Shown here: positions 25,881 through 34,518 of the stretch, piece by piece
How positions within the stretch are numbered: position 1 is the first letter of the stretch
Layout of the letters: the number at the start of each line of letters is the position of its first letter
DNA from: Chloroflexota bacterium
GTDB lineage: Bacteria > Chloroflexota > UBA6077 > CF-72
Reading direction: 5' to 3'
DNA length: 64,000 nt
NCBI GenBank assembly: GCA_016191465.1
Contig: JACPOP010000014.1
Coordinates: 211,761 to 275,760 of the forward strand
Notes under the pieces: model-generated
The model's input: the letters and a program-made list of their open reading frames with translations, nothing else
Databases searched by the model: none
Told to the model about the DNA's origin: nothing
Position numbers and translations under genes: made by a program

Positions 25881-27512
25881 TCACCCCGGCAGCGCTATGC
25901 CGTCGCCGCGTGGGTCCGAACCGGCGACGTAGCAGCCGCGGGCGTGATCGACCTGGATCGCCTGGACGGTGCCCATGGTGAAATCCACCGGACCCGTCTC
26001 GATGGTCTCGTGGCCGCGGGCGCGAAGGTCCTCGGCGACGTCCGCGCCGAAGCCCGCTTCGAGCACCAGGGCCGTGGGTGGAAAGACGTTTCCTGGCGCA
26101 CCCTGAACCCAGCGCGGTGCCTCGATGGCGGCCTGGACAGGCAGGCCGAAGTCCAGCATTGACATCAGGATCTGAACGCCGGTCTGCGTCTGGCCGTCGG
26201 CTCCGCGCGTGCCGAATGCCAACCAGGGTTTGCCGTCACGAAGGGCGAAACCGGGGACGAGCGTGTGCATGGGCCGTTTGCCGGGTGCCAGCACGTTGGC
26301 GTGGCCATCCTCCAGCGTGAAGCCGTGGGCCCGGTTGTGGAGCATGAGCCCCGTCCCGGGCACGTACACGCCAGAGCCCCAGTCGCTGAACAGGCTCTGG
26401 ATGAGGCTGACCATGTTGCCGTCGCGGTCGGCCGTACACAGGTAGATCGTGTCGCCGGCGCCGCCGCGCACCCCGCCGCTGACGCTGGGGCTGGCGCCGC
26501 TGACGCCACCGATGCGTTCGGCCTGCTGCCGGGCGTAGGCGGGGTCAAGGAGCCGCTGGACGGGGACATCCACCATCGCCGGATCGGCCAGATACTGGTT
26601 CCGATCCTGGAACGCCAGCTTCTTCCGCTCCACCACCTGGTGGATCAGTTCGGCAGCTCCGTACCCCCAGGCCGCAGCGTCGGATGGCTCGAGCATCGTG
26701 AGCATTTGCAGCAGGGTGATCCCCTGCGTGTTGGGCGGCAATTGGCTCACGGTGGTGCCGCGGTACTCCACGGAGAGGGGCGTTACCCACTGGGAGGTGT
26801 GCGCGGCGATGTCTGCCTCTTCCAGCAGGCTGCCCTGCGCCTGAAGGCGCTCGGCGATCCGTCGGCCGAGCTCGCCGCCGTACAGCGCATCTCGGCCGTG
26901 TTCGGCGATACGGCGGAAGGTGCTGGCGAGGTCTTTCAGCACCAGCCGCTCGCCTGGCTCTGGTGCCCGTCCGCGCGCGAGGTAGACGTCGCCCGCGCCT
27001 CCTTCGTCCAGGATACGGGCCTGCCGAGAGATCGCCGCCGATAGCCGATCGGTGACCGGGAAGCCGTCCTCGGCATGCCGAATGGCGTCGCGCAGCAGGC
27101 GCTCCAGCGGCAGCCGGCCCCAGCGCTCGTGGAGCATGACCCAGCCATCTACGGCGCCGGGCACGCTCACGGCGAACGGCCCGCGCTGGGGAATCGACCG
27201 CACCCCGCGCTCGCGGTACGCCTCGGCGGTCATCTTTGATCCGGCCCGCCCGCTGGCGTTGAGGCCCATCAGCTTGCCCTCGCGCGCGTCCCACACCTGG
27301 GCGAACAGGTCGCCGCCCGGCCCGCACATCTGCGGCCACGTCACGGCCATGACCGCATTGGCCGCGATCGCGGCGTCGACAGCGCTGCCGCCGTCCCGCA
27401 GTACGCCCGCGGCACTCAGGGACGCCAGGTAGTGCGGGGCCGCGACGACCCCGGAGTCGGAATACACGGCGCTCCGGTACGTGACAGGCGGTGTAGGGTT
27501 CATCATCATCAA
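25881..27512 (-). CDS. ggt: Gamma-glutamyltransferase family hydrolase
   Basis: A protein of 543 residues, an Ntn-hydrolase precursor cleaved into two subunits. GGSAVDAAIAANAVMAVTWPQMCGPGGDLF and NASGRAGSKMT are in the large subunit. The self-cleavage and nucleophile Thr is probably in GAGDTIYLCTADRDGNMVSLIQS near residue 350, followed by SGVYVPGTGLMLHNR. No signal peptide is seen, so it is probably cytosolic, unlike the periplasmic E. coli enzyme. Glutathione or a gamma-glutamyl amide are typical substrates; acylases also belong here. Confidence 0.88.
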   Translation of the reverse strand: MMMMNPTPPVTYRSAVYSDSGVVAAPHYLASLSAAGVLRDGGSAVDAAIAANAVMAVTWPQMCGPGGDLFAQVWDAREGKLMGLNASGRAGSKMTAEAYRERGVRSIPQRGPFAVSVPGAVDGWVMLHERWGRLPLERLLRDAIRHAEDGFPVTDRLSAAISRQARILDEGGAGDVYLARGRAPEPGERLVLKDLASTFRRIAEHGRDALYGGELGRRIAERLQAQGSLLEEADIAAHTSQWVTPLSVEYRGTTVSQLPPNTQGITLLQMLTMLEPSDAAAWGYGAAELIHQVVERKKLAFQDRNQYLADPAMVDVPVQRLLDPAYARQQAERIGGVSGASPSVSGGVRGGAGDTIYLCTADRDGNMVSLIQSLFSDWGSGVYVPGTGLMLHNRAHGFTLEDGHANVLAPGKRPMHTLVPGFALRDGKPWLAFGTRGADGQTQTGVQILMSMLDFGLPVQAAIEAPRWVQGAPGNVFPPTALVLEAGFGADVAEDLRARGHETIETGPVDFTMGTVQAIQVDHARGCYVAGSDPRGDGIALPG

Positions 27513-27618
27513 TGCTTCCTACGGAATAGGGTACGACGCGCTTCGTTGACGCTGCCTCGGGGTGGCGTTGGGCGCGCGCTCGTGCTGGCTCACGAGGGGT
27601 TCGGTGGATGCCGCCTCC

Positions 27619-28341
27619 TCAGCCGAGTTGTGGATCGAGTGTTACCACCTGGCCCGTCGACCCGTCGGATTCGAGCAGGGTCATCACCGCTCGCACGACC
27701 TCGGCGGTCGGAAGCGTTGGGCGAGTGGACGGATGCTCGGGCCGGCCCGTTCTCGCGGCCCAGTCCGTGGCAATGTCGCCCGGCGCAACCGCGTTGACGC
27801 GGACCCGTGGCGCCAGTGCGGCGGCCAGGCACAGGGTCAGGTGGATGAGCGCGGCCTTGGAGACGGAATAGGGGATTGAGCTCCCCCGCGGCGCGAGCCC
27901 CGCCAGGGAGGCGACGTTGACGATGGCGCCGTTCTGCGCCGCCAGCAGATCGGAGGCCGCGCGGGCGCAGGCGAACGGGGCGGTCAGGTTGACTGCGAGG
28001 ATGCGGTCCCAGGTTGCGTCGTCGACAGCCTTCACCTGGGCAAACGGAATCCAGGCGGTCGTGCCGGCGCTGTTGATCAACATGTCTAGCCGACCACGGA
28101 AGTGCTCGGCGCAGGCATTCACCAGTCGCTCGGCGTCGCCCGCGCGCGACAGGTCAGCCGGAAAGGCTTCGGCCTCTACGCCATGTTGCCTGGCTCGGAC
28201 GACCGCTTGCAGCGCTTCGGCTCCGGAGCGTCCATACCCGATGCCGATTGACGCGCCGCGCGCCGCCAGCGCGGCGACAATCTCCCGCCCCAGGCCGGTG
28301 GCGCCGCCGGTCACCAGCGCAACGCGGCCCTTCAACTCCAT
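27619..28341 (-). CDS. Short-chain dehydrogenase/reductase
   Basis: A protein of 240 residues. The cofactor motif is ALVTGGATGLGREI, followed by the NSAGTT loop and the catalytic Ser and Tyr-x-x-x-Lys in VNVASLAG and PYSVSKAAL. RVNAVAPGDIATDW completes the classical SDR pattern. The substrate is not predictable. It follows ggt on the same strand with a 106-base gap on its downstream side and is preceded by a degenerate repeat region. Confidence 0.88.
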   Translation of the reverse strand: MELKGRVALVTGGATGLGREIVAALAARGASIGIGYGRSGAEALQAVVRARQHGVEAEAFPADLSRAGDAERLVNACAEHFRGRLDMLINSAGTTAWIPFAQVKAVDDATWDRILAVNLTAPFACARAASDLLAAQNGAIVNVASLAGLAPRGSSIPYSVSKAALIHLTLCLAAALAPRVRVNAVAPGDIATDWAARTGRPEHPSTRPTLPTAEVVRAVMTLLESDGSTGQVVTLDPQLG

Positions 28342-28645
28342 GGGGTTGTCAGACGAGTTCCACGTTCCAGGTTGGCCAGTCCGGGACGGCTCGCCTCCAC
28401 GTAACTGAGAACTGAAGACTGATCACTCCGTGAGTCGCATCCTTCGCTTCGCTCGAGGATGACACGCTGTCTCTTTGCAACTCGCAACCTCGGCACTGGC
28501 CGAACGTGCTGGCCGCAACCGGGGATCGCCAATCACCCTGACGTCGCGCAGAGCGAATCGACCCCAGACCAGAGTGTGGAGGGGATAGCCGCGGTCCGTT
28601 CGATGTTCACGACAGCGTGAGCGCAGCACGTGGCCGAACGTGAAC
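28342..28645. repeat. Gap with degenerate repeat cassette, copy B, and a possible gene fragment
   Basis: GTTCCA-type heptads (28355-28375) and a core at 28437-28473 resemble the reverse complement of the core of copies A and E, with several changes. On the minus strand between about 28520 and 28645 one frame reads GYPLHTLVWGRFALRDVRVI, which looks protein-like but belongs to no family I recognise; it may be the end of a lost gene after hicB. Confidence 0.5.
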
Positions 28646-28906
28646 TCAGGCGGCGATGCGGATGACGTACGTCGTGGCGGCTTCGGCGTCCTCCGGTACC
28701 GGAAGCCCGCGCGCCTCCAGGTCATCGATCCATAACGTGATGGCCTCGCGCGCGCTCTCGATTGCCTCCTCACGCGTGGCGCCATAGGTGGCGACCTCGG
28801 GAAGAGCGGGCACCTCCACGGCGAAGCCCACCCCTGGCTCCTGCGTGAGCCTGACGGTGTAGGCGCGTTCGGATGCATGCGCAAGGGTCTCTGACTGGGA
28901 CCTCAT
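28646..28906 (-). CDS. hicB: HicB-family antitoxin
   Basis: An 86-residue protein: YTVRLTQEPGVGFAVEVPAL then EVATYGATREEAIESAREAITLWIDDL, the partial RNase H-like fold of HicB antitoxins. It starts within the last 4 bases of hicA (ATGA) and completes a hicA-hicB operon. HicB binds and neutralises HicA and often represses the operon. Confidence 0.85.
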   Translation of the reverse strand: MRSQSETLAHASERAYTVRLTQEPGVGFAVEVPALPEVATYGATREEAIESAREAITLWIDDLEARGLPVPEDAEAATTYVIRIAA

Positions 28907-29133
28907 AGAAGCCTCCTGAGCTCAGCCACGGTGTAGCCCGATTCTCGGCGGATTGTGGCCAGCGTGCCAACAGGGACCGGCGTGCGATGCCGGGCTATGA
29001 GCACGCGGCGGTTGTCATCGGTTGGATGGCCCAGAATAGCGTGCGACCCCCTGATGCGAATGAGGCGCCAGCCGGCCCGGAGGAATGCGGCGTACAACTG
29101 TTCGCCGGTCACCCCGGCAGGGAGTTTCGACAC
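28903..29133 (-). CDS. hicA: HicA-family mRNA interferase toxin
   Basis: A 76-residue double-stranded-RNA-binding-like toxin: LPAGVTGEQLYAAFLRAGWRL then RGSHAILGHP with the catalytic His, and VPVGTLATIRRESGYTVAELRRLL. It is full length with an intact His, so it is probably functional. The downstream hicB overlaps by 4 bases. Confidence 0.87.
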   Translation of the reverse strand: MSKLPAGVTGEQLYAAFLRAGWRLIRIRGSHAILGHPTDDNRRVLIARHRTPVPVGTLATIRRESGYTVAELRRLL

Positions 29134-29189
29134 CGCCTCGTGCTACGCCATAGACAGGGTACCGTCAAGGGCGCCAGTCCATGGGTACT

Positions 29190-29220
29190 GGCCCGCCTCG
29201 CTCATCAAGCGAGGCGGGCC
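29190..29220 (-). terminator. Terminator hairpin downstream of the alpha/beta hydrolase operon
   Basis: A perfect 13-bp stem (29190-29202 with 29208-29220) and a CATCA loop. It lies 39 bases after the hydrolase stop and just before the hicA promoter region. It lacks a clear T-run on the minus side. Confidence 0.6.
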
Positions 29221-29258
29221 GCTCTGTTTGTGCCCGGCGCGTCTGCCCGGAAGAGCCG

Positions 29259-30227
29259 TTACTCCGTGTTGGTGGCGGCCGGCCGCTGAAGGTAGACGAT
29301 CTCTTCGGATGGATGGGACTCGCGTGTCTCGAGTGGCCCAGTCGCTTTGAGATACCGGTCGTACCAGGCGAGGATCTCTGGCAGGAGCACCGCGTAGTTC
29401 TCCACGTAGGAGCGGTAGTGCGTGGTAGCCGTCTGGAAGATCAGCTTTTTCGGTGCACCAGCGCGTTCGTACAGCGCCTCCGCGTGGTCCGAAGGAGTCA
29501 CCACGTCGTCGATGACGCTGGTCATCAGCAGACCCCGGGGAGCGAGCTTGTGGACGACGTCGATTGGACGGTAACGCATGATGTACTCGGCGCTGCGCAG
29601 GAAGAACTCCTTGTCCATGCGGGCGTCCACGTCGCCTTTCGGGCCGATCTCGCGCCGTTCTGGCGTCTCCACCATCAAGTCCTCGCGCGGGTTGACCTTC
29701 TCACCCGTGCCCTCGGTCACCCAGCGGCGGCGGTCGGCGTCGATGCGCTGCTTGTACGCAACCCACTCGTACTCGCGCCGCATCCGGTGCAGCCAGTCCT
29801 CGCCATCGGCGACCACGGACTGCGCGGCCACGCAGCGAACCCGAGAGTCCACCGCGGCGGCCATGATGGCGTTGCCGCCCCCCGTGCCGCCGATGCCGTA
29901 GGTGCCGATCCGTCGCCGATCCAGCTCCTCGCGGGTCTCGGCGTAGGTGATGGCGTTCAGGATGTCGGCGAGCTGCCACTCGGGGCGAACCCAGCCGCGC
30001 TCGCCCTCGCTGTTGCCGAAACCACGATAGTCGAACGCCAGCACGGCGTAGCCGTTGCGCGTGAAGCCCTCGTGCCACGGCACGTAGGTCTTCGCGTCAG
30101 CCAGGCCAAGCCAGCCCGGTCCCTGGATGAGGACCGGCAGCGGCTCGGTTGGCGCCTCGTCCGGCAGGCGCAGGATGCCGCGCAGCCGGTTGCCGTCGCT
30201 GAGAAAGTCAACTCGCTCTTCGCGCAT
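29259..30227 (-). CDS. Alpha/beta hydrolase with an atypical nucleophile elbow
   Basis: A protein of 322 residues. The fold is shown by GPGWLGLAD, AVLAFDYRGFGNSEG, the elbow GIGGTGGGNAI near residue 117, the acid in MTSVIDDVVTPSDHAEALYE and the His in TATTHYRSY. Family members usually have Ser (GxSxG); here the central residue is Thr. The group resembles the X-Pro peptidase/acetyl xylan esterase-like hydrolases. It lies 15 bases after the LLM oxidoreductase gene and is probably co-transcribed with it under site S2. Confidence 0.8.
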   Translation of the reverse strand: MREERVDFLSDGNRLRGILRLPDEAPTEPLPVLIQGPGWLGLADAKTYVPWHEGFTRNGYAVLAFDYRGFGNSEGERGWVRPEWQLADILNAITYAETREELDRRRIGTYGIGGTGGGNAIMAAAVDSRVRCVAAQSVVADGEDWLHRMRREYEWVAYKQRIDADRRRWVTEGTGEKVNPREDLMVETPERREIGPKGDVDARMDKEFFLRSAEYIMRYRPIDVVHKLAPRGLLMTSVIDDVVTPSDHAEALYERAGAPKKLIFQTATTHYRSYVENYAVLLPEILAWYDRYLKATGPLETRESHPSEEIVYLQRPAATNTE

Positions 30228-30242
30228 CGGGGGTGTCCGTCC

Positions 30243-31304
30243 CTACGCTTTGGCGGGCAGCGGCTGGGACCACTCGGCGGGAGCCTCGAACTTGGCCTCG
30301 CCGGCGGCGTCGCCGCGGCGCAGCTCCGGCAGGACTTCCTCGCCCAGGATGCCCACGCACTCCTCCCACTCGTCAAAGCGGAAGCGCAGGTCGAACACCA
30401 GGTGGGTGCCGCCGACCGCGTGGTACTTGCGAACTTCCTGGATGATGGTCTCCGGCGGCCCGGCGATGAGGGCGCCTTCCAGGTCCTCGGGCGCCTCCCA
30501 CTTGCCGGAATCGGGAAGCTCCCACTTGGCCCGGATGGCCTGCTCCATCATCTCGCTCCAGTTCACCTTGCTGATCGCCTCCTCGCGAGTGCGGCCGGGG
30601 CTGGTGATCGGGATGGCCGAGGCGGTGGGGACGGGCTTGCCGTGCTGCATCGCCAGCCTGTGCAGCCGCTCGACGCGCTTGGCGAAGGTCTTGATGGTGA
30701 TGCGGCCGGGCATCCAGCCGTCGCAGTACTCCACGGCCCGGCGGGCCGAGGCGGGCGAGTTGCCGCAGTACCAGATGGGAATGCTGCGCTCGCTCACGGG
30801 CGACGGGTGAATGTCGACGTCGGTGAAGTTGTAGAACTTCCCCTCGAAGCTGACCTCTTCACCTGTCCACAGCTTGCGCATGACGGCGACCTGCTCTTCG
30901 ACGAGCTCCTTGCGGTCGATGCCGCCGAGCCCCGAGGCCACGAACTCATGATCGAAGGTGCCGATGCCGAAGCCGGCAATCACACGGCCGGGACCAGCCA
31001 GCCGCTCCAGCGAGCTCAGGCACAGGGCGGCGTGGATCGGATTGCGGTACGGGATCAGCGAGCCGGTGCCAAGCTGCACCTTTTCGGTAACACCCGCGAC
31101 CATACCCAGCACTTCCATCGGCTCGATGTGGGTGCGGTCCTGGCCTTCCATGCCGTGCGGGTGGAACACCAGGTGGTCTCGGACCCAGAGCGAGTCGAAG
31201 CCGTACTCCTCGGCCTTGCGCGACATGGCAAGCAGGTTCTTCCGCGATGCGTGCTCGCCGAAGTGAGGCAGCAGCAGGCCGTAGCGCCGGGTATGATCAG
31301 GCAT
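30243..31304 (-). CDS. LLM-class flavin- or F420-dependent oxidoreductase
   Basis: A protein of 353 residues with the luciferase-like TIM barrel: YGLLLPHFGEHASRKNLL, EYGFDSLWVRDHLVFHP, LGTGSLIPYRNPIHAA, GFGIGTFDHEF, IPIWYCGNSPASARRAVEYCDGWMPG and GTHLVFDLRF. Such enzymes are monooxygenases or F420-dependent dehydrogenases. It is the first gene of an operon with the hydrolase and is divergent from an M20-family gene, sharing the motif S2 region. Confidence 0.85.
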   Translation of the reverse strand: MPDHTRRYGLLLPHFGEHASRKNLLAMSRKAEEYGFDSLWVRDHLVFHPHGMEGQDRTHIEPMEVLGMVAGVTEKVQLGTGSLIPYRNPIHAALCLSSLERLAGPGRVIAGFGIGTFDHEFVASGLGGIDRKELVEEQVAVMRKLWTGEEVSFEGKFYNFTDVDIHPSPVSERSIPIWYCGNSPASARRAVEYCDGWMPGRITIKTFAKRVERLHRLAMQHGKPVPTASAIPITSPGRTREEAISKVNWSEMMEQAIRAKWELPDSGKWEAPEDLEGALIAGPPETIIQEVRKYHAVGGTHLVFDLRFRFDEWEECVGILGEEVLPELRRGDAAGEAKFEAPAEWSQPLPAKA

Positions 31305-31347
31305 GGTGAAAAGGGGGCTCCTTCGCGCGCGCGTTGCTAGGTGTAGA

Positions 31348-31372
31348 TTGCATGCACAATACTGAATGCGAA
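31348..31372. promoter_or_regulatory. Operator-like site S2
   Basis: TTGCATGCACAATACTG (31348-31364) is followed by AATGCGAA, ending exactly at the ATG of the M20-family gene. The 11-base string ATACTGAATGC recurs in S4. The site lies between divergent operons (LLM-hydrolase and M20) and could control both. AATACT may serve as -10 for an almost leaderless transcript. Confidence 0.6.
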
Positions 31373-32557
31373 ATGGATGTGCAAGCGCAGCGGATTGATC
31401 GCGAATACCTCGTCGACCAACTCACGCATCTCCTCAGGGTACCCACTCACGTGCCATTGGGCACGGCCACCCTCATGGAGCCAGACGATCCGAAGCTCGT
31501 CCGGTACGTGCAACAGGAGCTGCGGCCGGAGCTGGTGCGGATCGGCGCGCTGGACCTGATCGACGCGGGGCGCAACAACCTGGTGGCACGAGTCGGACGG
31601 GGACGGAGTGGCCGTTCGCTGCTGCTGATGGTGTACACCGTTACGCAGCACCACAACTTGATGGAGGATCCGTTCTCCGGCAAGGTCGCCAACGGCCGTC
31701 AGTGGGGCTACGATGAGCCGTGCGCGTTCGGACAGGGTGCCAGCCAGAACAAGGTCCACCACGCCGTGGCGCTGAGCCTGCTGAAGTACCTGCGAGACGC
31801 CAGCCAGGATCTCGAGGGCACGCTCTATGTCGCGATCAACAACGAAGGTCGCAGCAGCCACGCCTGCTCGCGCGCCATCCTGGACGCGCTCCCCGAGAAG
31901 CCGGATGCCGCGGTGCTGCTGACCAAGACTGGTTTCGGCATTCAGCTGGGCAACCGAGGCCGGGTTGACGCGGTCGTCACCGTCAAAGGTAAGGCCACCC
32001 ATTCCAGTCAACCCGGGAACGGCCTGTCCGCGATCAATGGCGCGAATGACGCGATCAACCGCATCCGCGCTATGCGCTTCGAGGTGCAGCACCCCATTCT
32101 GGGGGGGCAGCACGCGGTGGTGTACCAGGTGACGTACTCGCCGATGGCACCGCACACCTTGCCAGACACCGCCCGTTTGCTGGTGGACCGTCGGCTGCTC
32201 CCGGGCGACGATCCGGCCGAGGCGGTGGCCGGTGTCCGCGCCGCCATCGGCGATCTTTCGCCGTACGGGGTGACGGTGGAACAGGGCGTCCACATGGTCC
32301 CCGCTCTGGTAGCGCCGGACGAGCGCATCGTCCAGGACCTGAGCGCGGCCTACCAGACCGTGCTTGGTTCGGAGCCGCGCACGTTCTACGGCGGCGGTAC
32401 GTTCGACGCGGGCGGCCCCGTAAGCGCCGGCGTGCCGGCGGTGATGTTCGGCGCCAGCGCCGGCGACTGGCCGCTCGGCATCGACTTCATTCCGCTCTCC
32501 CACGCCTACGCCGAGGCCGAGGTGGTGACGCAACTGGTGCTGGATACGCTGGGGTAG
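31373..32557 (+). CDS. M20-family metallohydrolase-like protein with altered metal ligands
   Basis: A protein of 394 residues. The dimerisation (lid) domain is clear: GRVDAVVTVKGKATHSSQPGNGLSAINGAND. In the catalytic half the positions expected for HxD, GxxDxKG and EE read VYTVTQHHNLMED, GQGASQNKVHH and INNEGRSS, so several metal ligands are replaced. It may have another metal set or a non-hydrolytic role. ATG 31373 directly follows motif S2; an upstream in-frame ATG at 31352 lies inside the motif. Confidence 0.75.
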   Translation: MDVQAQRIDREYLVDQLTHLLRVPTHVPLGTATLMEPDDPKLVRYVQQELRPELVRIGALDLIDAGRNNLVARVGRGRSGRSLLLMVYTVTQHHNLMEDPFSGKVANGRQWGYDEPCAFGQGASQNKVHHAVALSLLKYLRDASQDLEGTLYVAINNEGRSSHACSRAILDALPEKPDAAVLLTKTGFGIQLGNRGRVDAVVTVKGKATHSSQPGNGLSAINGANDAINRIRAMRFEVQHPILGGQHAVVYQVTYSPMAPHTLPDTARLLVDRRLLPGDDPAEAVAGVRAAIGDLSPYGVTVEQGVHMVPALVAPDERIVQDLSAAYQTVLGSEPRTFYGGGTFDAGGPVSAGVPAVMFGASAGDWPLGIDFIPLSHAYAEAEVVTQLVLDTLG

Positions 32558-32673
32558 GTCCGTACTGAGTGGCACGAGCGTGAGGCGGACGGAGGGACCG
32601 ACGCCTTGCTGGCGCCCGGGCGGCTACCATCCGGCGAGCATCGGCGATGTCGCGGGTAGGAGCAGAGCAGCGC

Positions 32674-32898
32674 ATGCACCAGGTCAAACTCATCGTGGAG
32701 AAACATTCAGACGGGTACATCGCCTACCCACTTGGGGTACAAGGGGTCGTGGTCGGCGAAGGCGCCACGTATGAGGAGGCGCTTGCTGATGTCACAGCTG
32801 CCCTCAAGTTTCACGTGGAGAGTTTCGGGGACGAGGTCTTACGGGTGGAGCCGCCCGTCCTCGAGGTGTTCCTCGCCGAGGCCGGTATTGAGCGGTAG
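32674..32898 (+). CDS. HicB-like antitoxin
   Basis: A 74-residue protein: VKLIVEKHSDGYIAYPLGVQG then GEGATYEEALADVTAALKFHVESFG, the HicB-type fold. The downstream hicA-like toxin starts at its last base. The order antitoxin-toxin is opposite to the 28.6-29.1 kb locus. ATG 32674 is preferred to an upstream in-frame start because homology begins at MHQVKL. Confidence 0.78.
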   Translation: MHQVKLIVEKHSDGYIAYPLGVQGVVVGEGATYEEALADVTAALKFHVESFGDEVLRVEPPVLEVFLAEAGIER

Positions 32899-33137
32899 TG
32901 GTTGGTTTCCCGGTTGACGCACCGAAGCGGCGTGTCATCAGAGCACTCGAGGCCGCCGGGTTCACGGTAGTCCGGGAGCGCGAGCACATCTCGCTGGTGC
33001 GTCAAAATGCCGACGGCAGCCGGACCCCACTAACGATGCCGAACCACTCGCATCTCAAGGCTTCGACATTGCGGACGATCTGCACCCAGGCGGGGATCAC
33101 GCGCGACGAGTTTCTGGAGGCATATCGCCGGAGCTAA
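32898..33137 (+). CDS. HicA-like mRNA interferase toxin
   Basis: A 79-residue protein: DAPKRRVIRALEAAGFTVVREREHISLVRQ with the catalytic His, then LTMPNHSHLKASTLRTICTQAGITRDEFLEAY. GTG 32898 overlaps the antitoxin stop by one base. It is intact and forms a complete module with its upstream partner. Confidence 0.82.
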   Translation: MVGFPVDAPKRRVIRALEAAGFTVVREREHISLVRQNADGSRTPLTMPNHSHLKASTLRTICTQAGITRDEFLEAYRRS

Positions 33138-33284
33138 AAGCCACGTCGGACGGGGCAGACGCCAGTTTCGGGCTGGGGTAAGGTGCTCGCTGCCGAATGG
33201 CCCTCCATCCCAGGACTCCGTTGCGGCGGCCCTCGCCGATCATCCCAAAGCGGCACGCCGGATGCGGAACCCTGGTATCGCGCG

Positions 33285-34496
33285 CTACCCCGAGGCCGCC
33301 GGCGCGACCTCTGCCCGCCGCTGCGCTCCGGTCGCCTGGGCGCCGATGAACGCGGCCAGGGCGGCCACGAGCAGCAGGCCGCTCAGGATCAGGATCATCG
33401 GCTCGTAGCCCGTGAACTGCAGCAGGCCCGCCACGAGCACGGGTCCGATGGTCGCTCCCAGGTCTACGAAGAAGCGGTAGCCGCCCAGCATGCGCGAACG
33501 CAGCCGCGCCGGCACGAGCTCGGCCAGGGCAGAGGTCTGGCTGGCAGAGAAGAAGTCCCCGAAGCCCAGGAGGAATGAGGCGAGCAGGAACGAGAGGTAG
33601 TTGTTGGCACCCAGAAAGCTGAAGTCGCCCAGCGCCAGCACGACGAACCCGATGGCGATAACCAGACGCCGGTTCCAGCGGTCGGCCACTATGGCACCAG
33701 GAATGGCGACCAGGAGGCCGACGACCGCCATCGTGGTGATGCCGGAGGCCACCGAGAGGGTGTCCAGGCCAAGGCGGTCATGCGCGAAAAGTGGTAGCGC
33801 GGTGTTCCGGAAGCCGTGGCGGTTCACCATGTACAGGATCACGCCGAAGTAGATCGTTCCAATAGAAAGCAAGGTGCGAACGTCGAGCTTGAAGTCTCGC
33901 TCTGGTCCAACCGGCTGCTTCGCGGCGCGACGCTGCTCGTTGACGCGCGGCAGCACCCAGGCCAGAATGGCGGCGCCCACGCAAGTGAGGCCGGCACTGA
34001 TCCACGCCGCCGCGCGCCAGCCCCACCAGGCGCCGACCAGGCCGCCGACGATCGGGAAAAACGCGATCGCCGAGTTGTTGGCGACCGCGTACGCGGAGAG
34101 CATCCGCGTCCGGTTCTCGGACGTGGAGAGCTTGCTGAGCGTCGTGAGAACCACGAGGGCTACCAACGAGGCGCCGAGGCCCATGCCAATCCGGCCGACG
34201 ACCACCAGCTCGAAGCGCGGGCCGACCGCGGCAAGCACGCCCCCCGCCAGCCCCAGCGCGAAGCCGACGGCGGCGAGGACCCGGACCCCCAGCCGCTCTT
34301 CCAGAAAGCCAGCCGGCAGGTCCAGCGAGAGCCGCGCCAAACCGTAGGCGGACACGAGCGCGCCGGCCGTGGTGTAGTCCACGTTGAACTCGCCCTGCAC
34401 CAGCGGCAGGAGCGGCGTCAGAATGTTCCCAGCGGACGCGACCAGAAACAGCGAGGCGCCGAGTAGTAGCGCCTCGAGAGGCATGGCCATGCGCAT
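33285..34496 (-). CDS. MFS transporter
   Basis: A protein of 403 residues with about 12 hydrophobic segments. The cytoplasmic loop motifs are SLDLPAGFLEERLGVRV between helices 2 and 3 and AGAIVADRWNRRL in the second half. It starts 22 bases after the isochorismatase-type gene and is probably in the same operon, suggesting transport of a related compound. The substrate cannot be deduced. Confidence 0.85.
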   Translation of the reverse strand: MRMAMPLEALLLGASLFLVASAGNILTPLLPLVQGEFNVDYTTAGALVSAYGLARLSLDLPAGFLEERLGVRVLAAVGFALGLAGGVLAAVGPRFELVVVGRIGMGLGASLVALVVLTTLSKLSTSENRTRMLSAYAVANNSAIAFFPIVGGLVGAWWGWRAAAWISAGLTCVGAAILAWVLPRVNEQRRAAKQPVGPERDFKLDVRTLLSIGTIYFGVILYMVNRHGFRNTALPLFAHDRLGLDTLSVASGITTMAVVGLLVAIPGAIVADRWNRRLVIAIGFVVLALGDFSFLGANNYLSFLLASFLLGFGDFFSASQTSALAELVPARLRSRMLGGYRFFVDLGATIGPVLVAGLLQFTGYEPMILILSGLLLVAALAAFIGAQATGAQRRAEVAPAASG

Positions 34497-34518
34497 GGAG
34501 GGAGTGTCTGGTCGCGGT

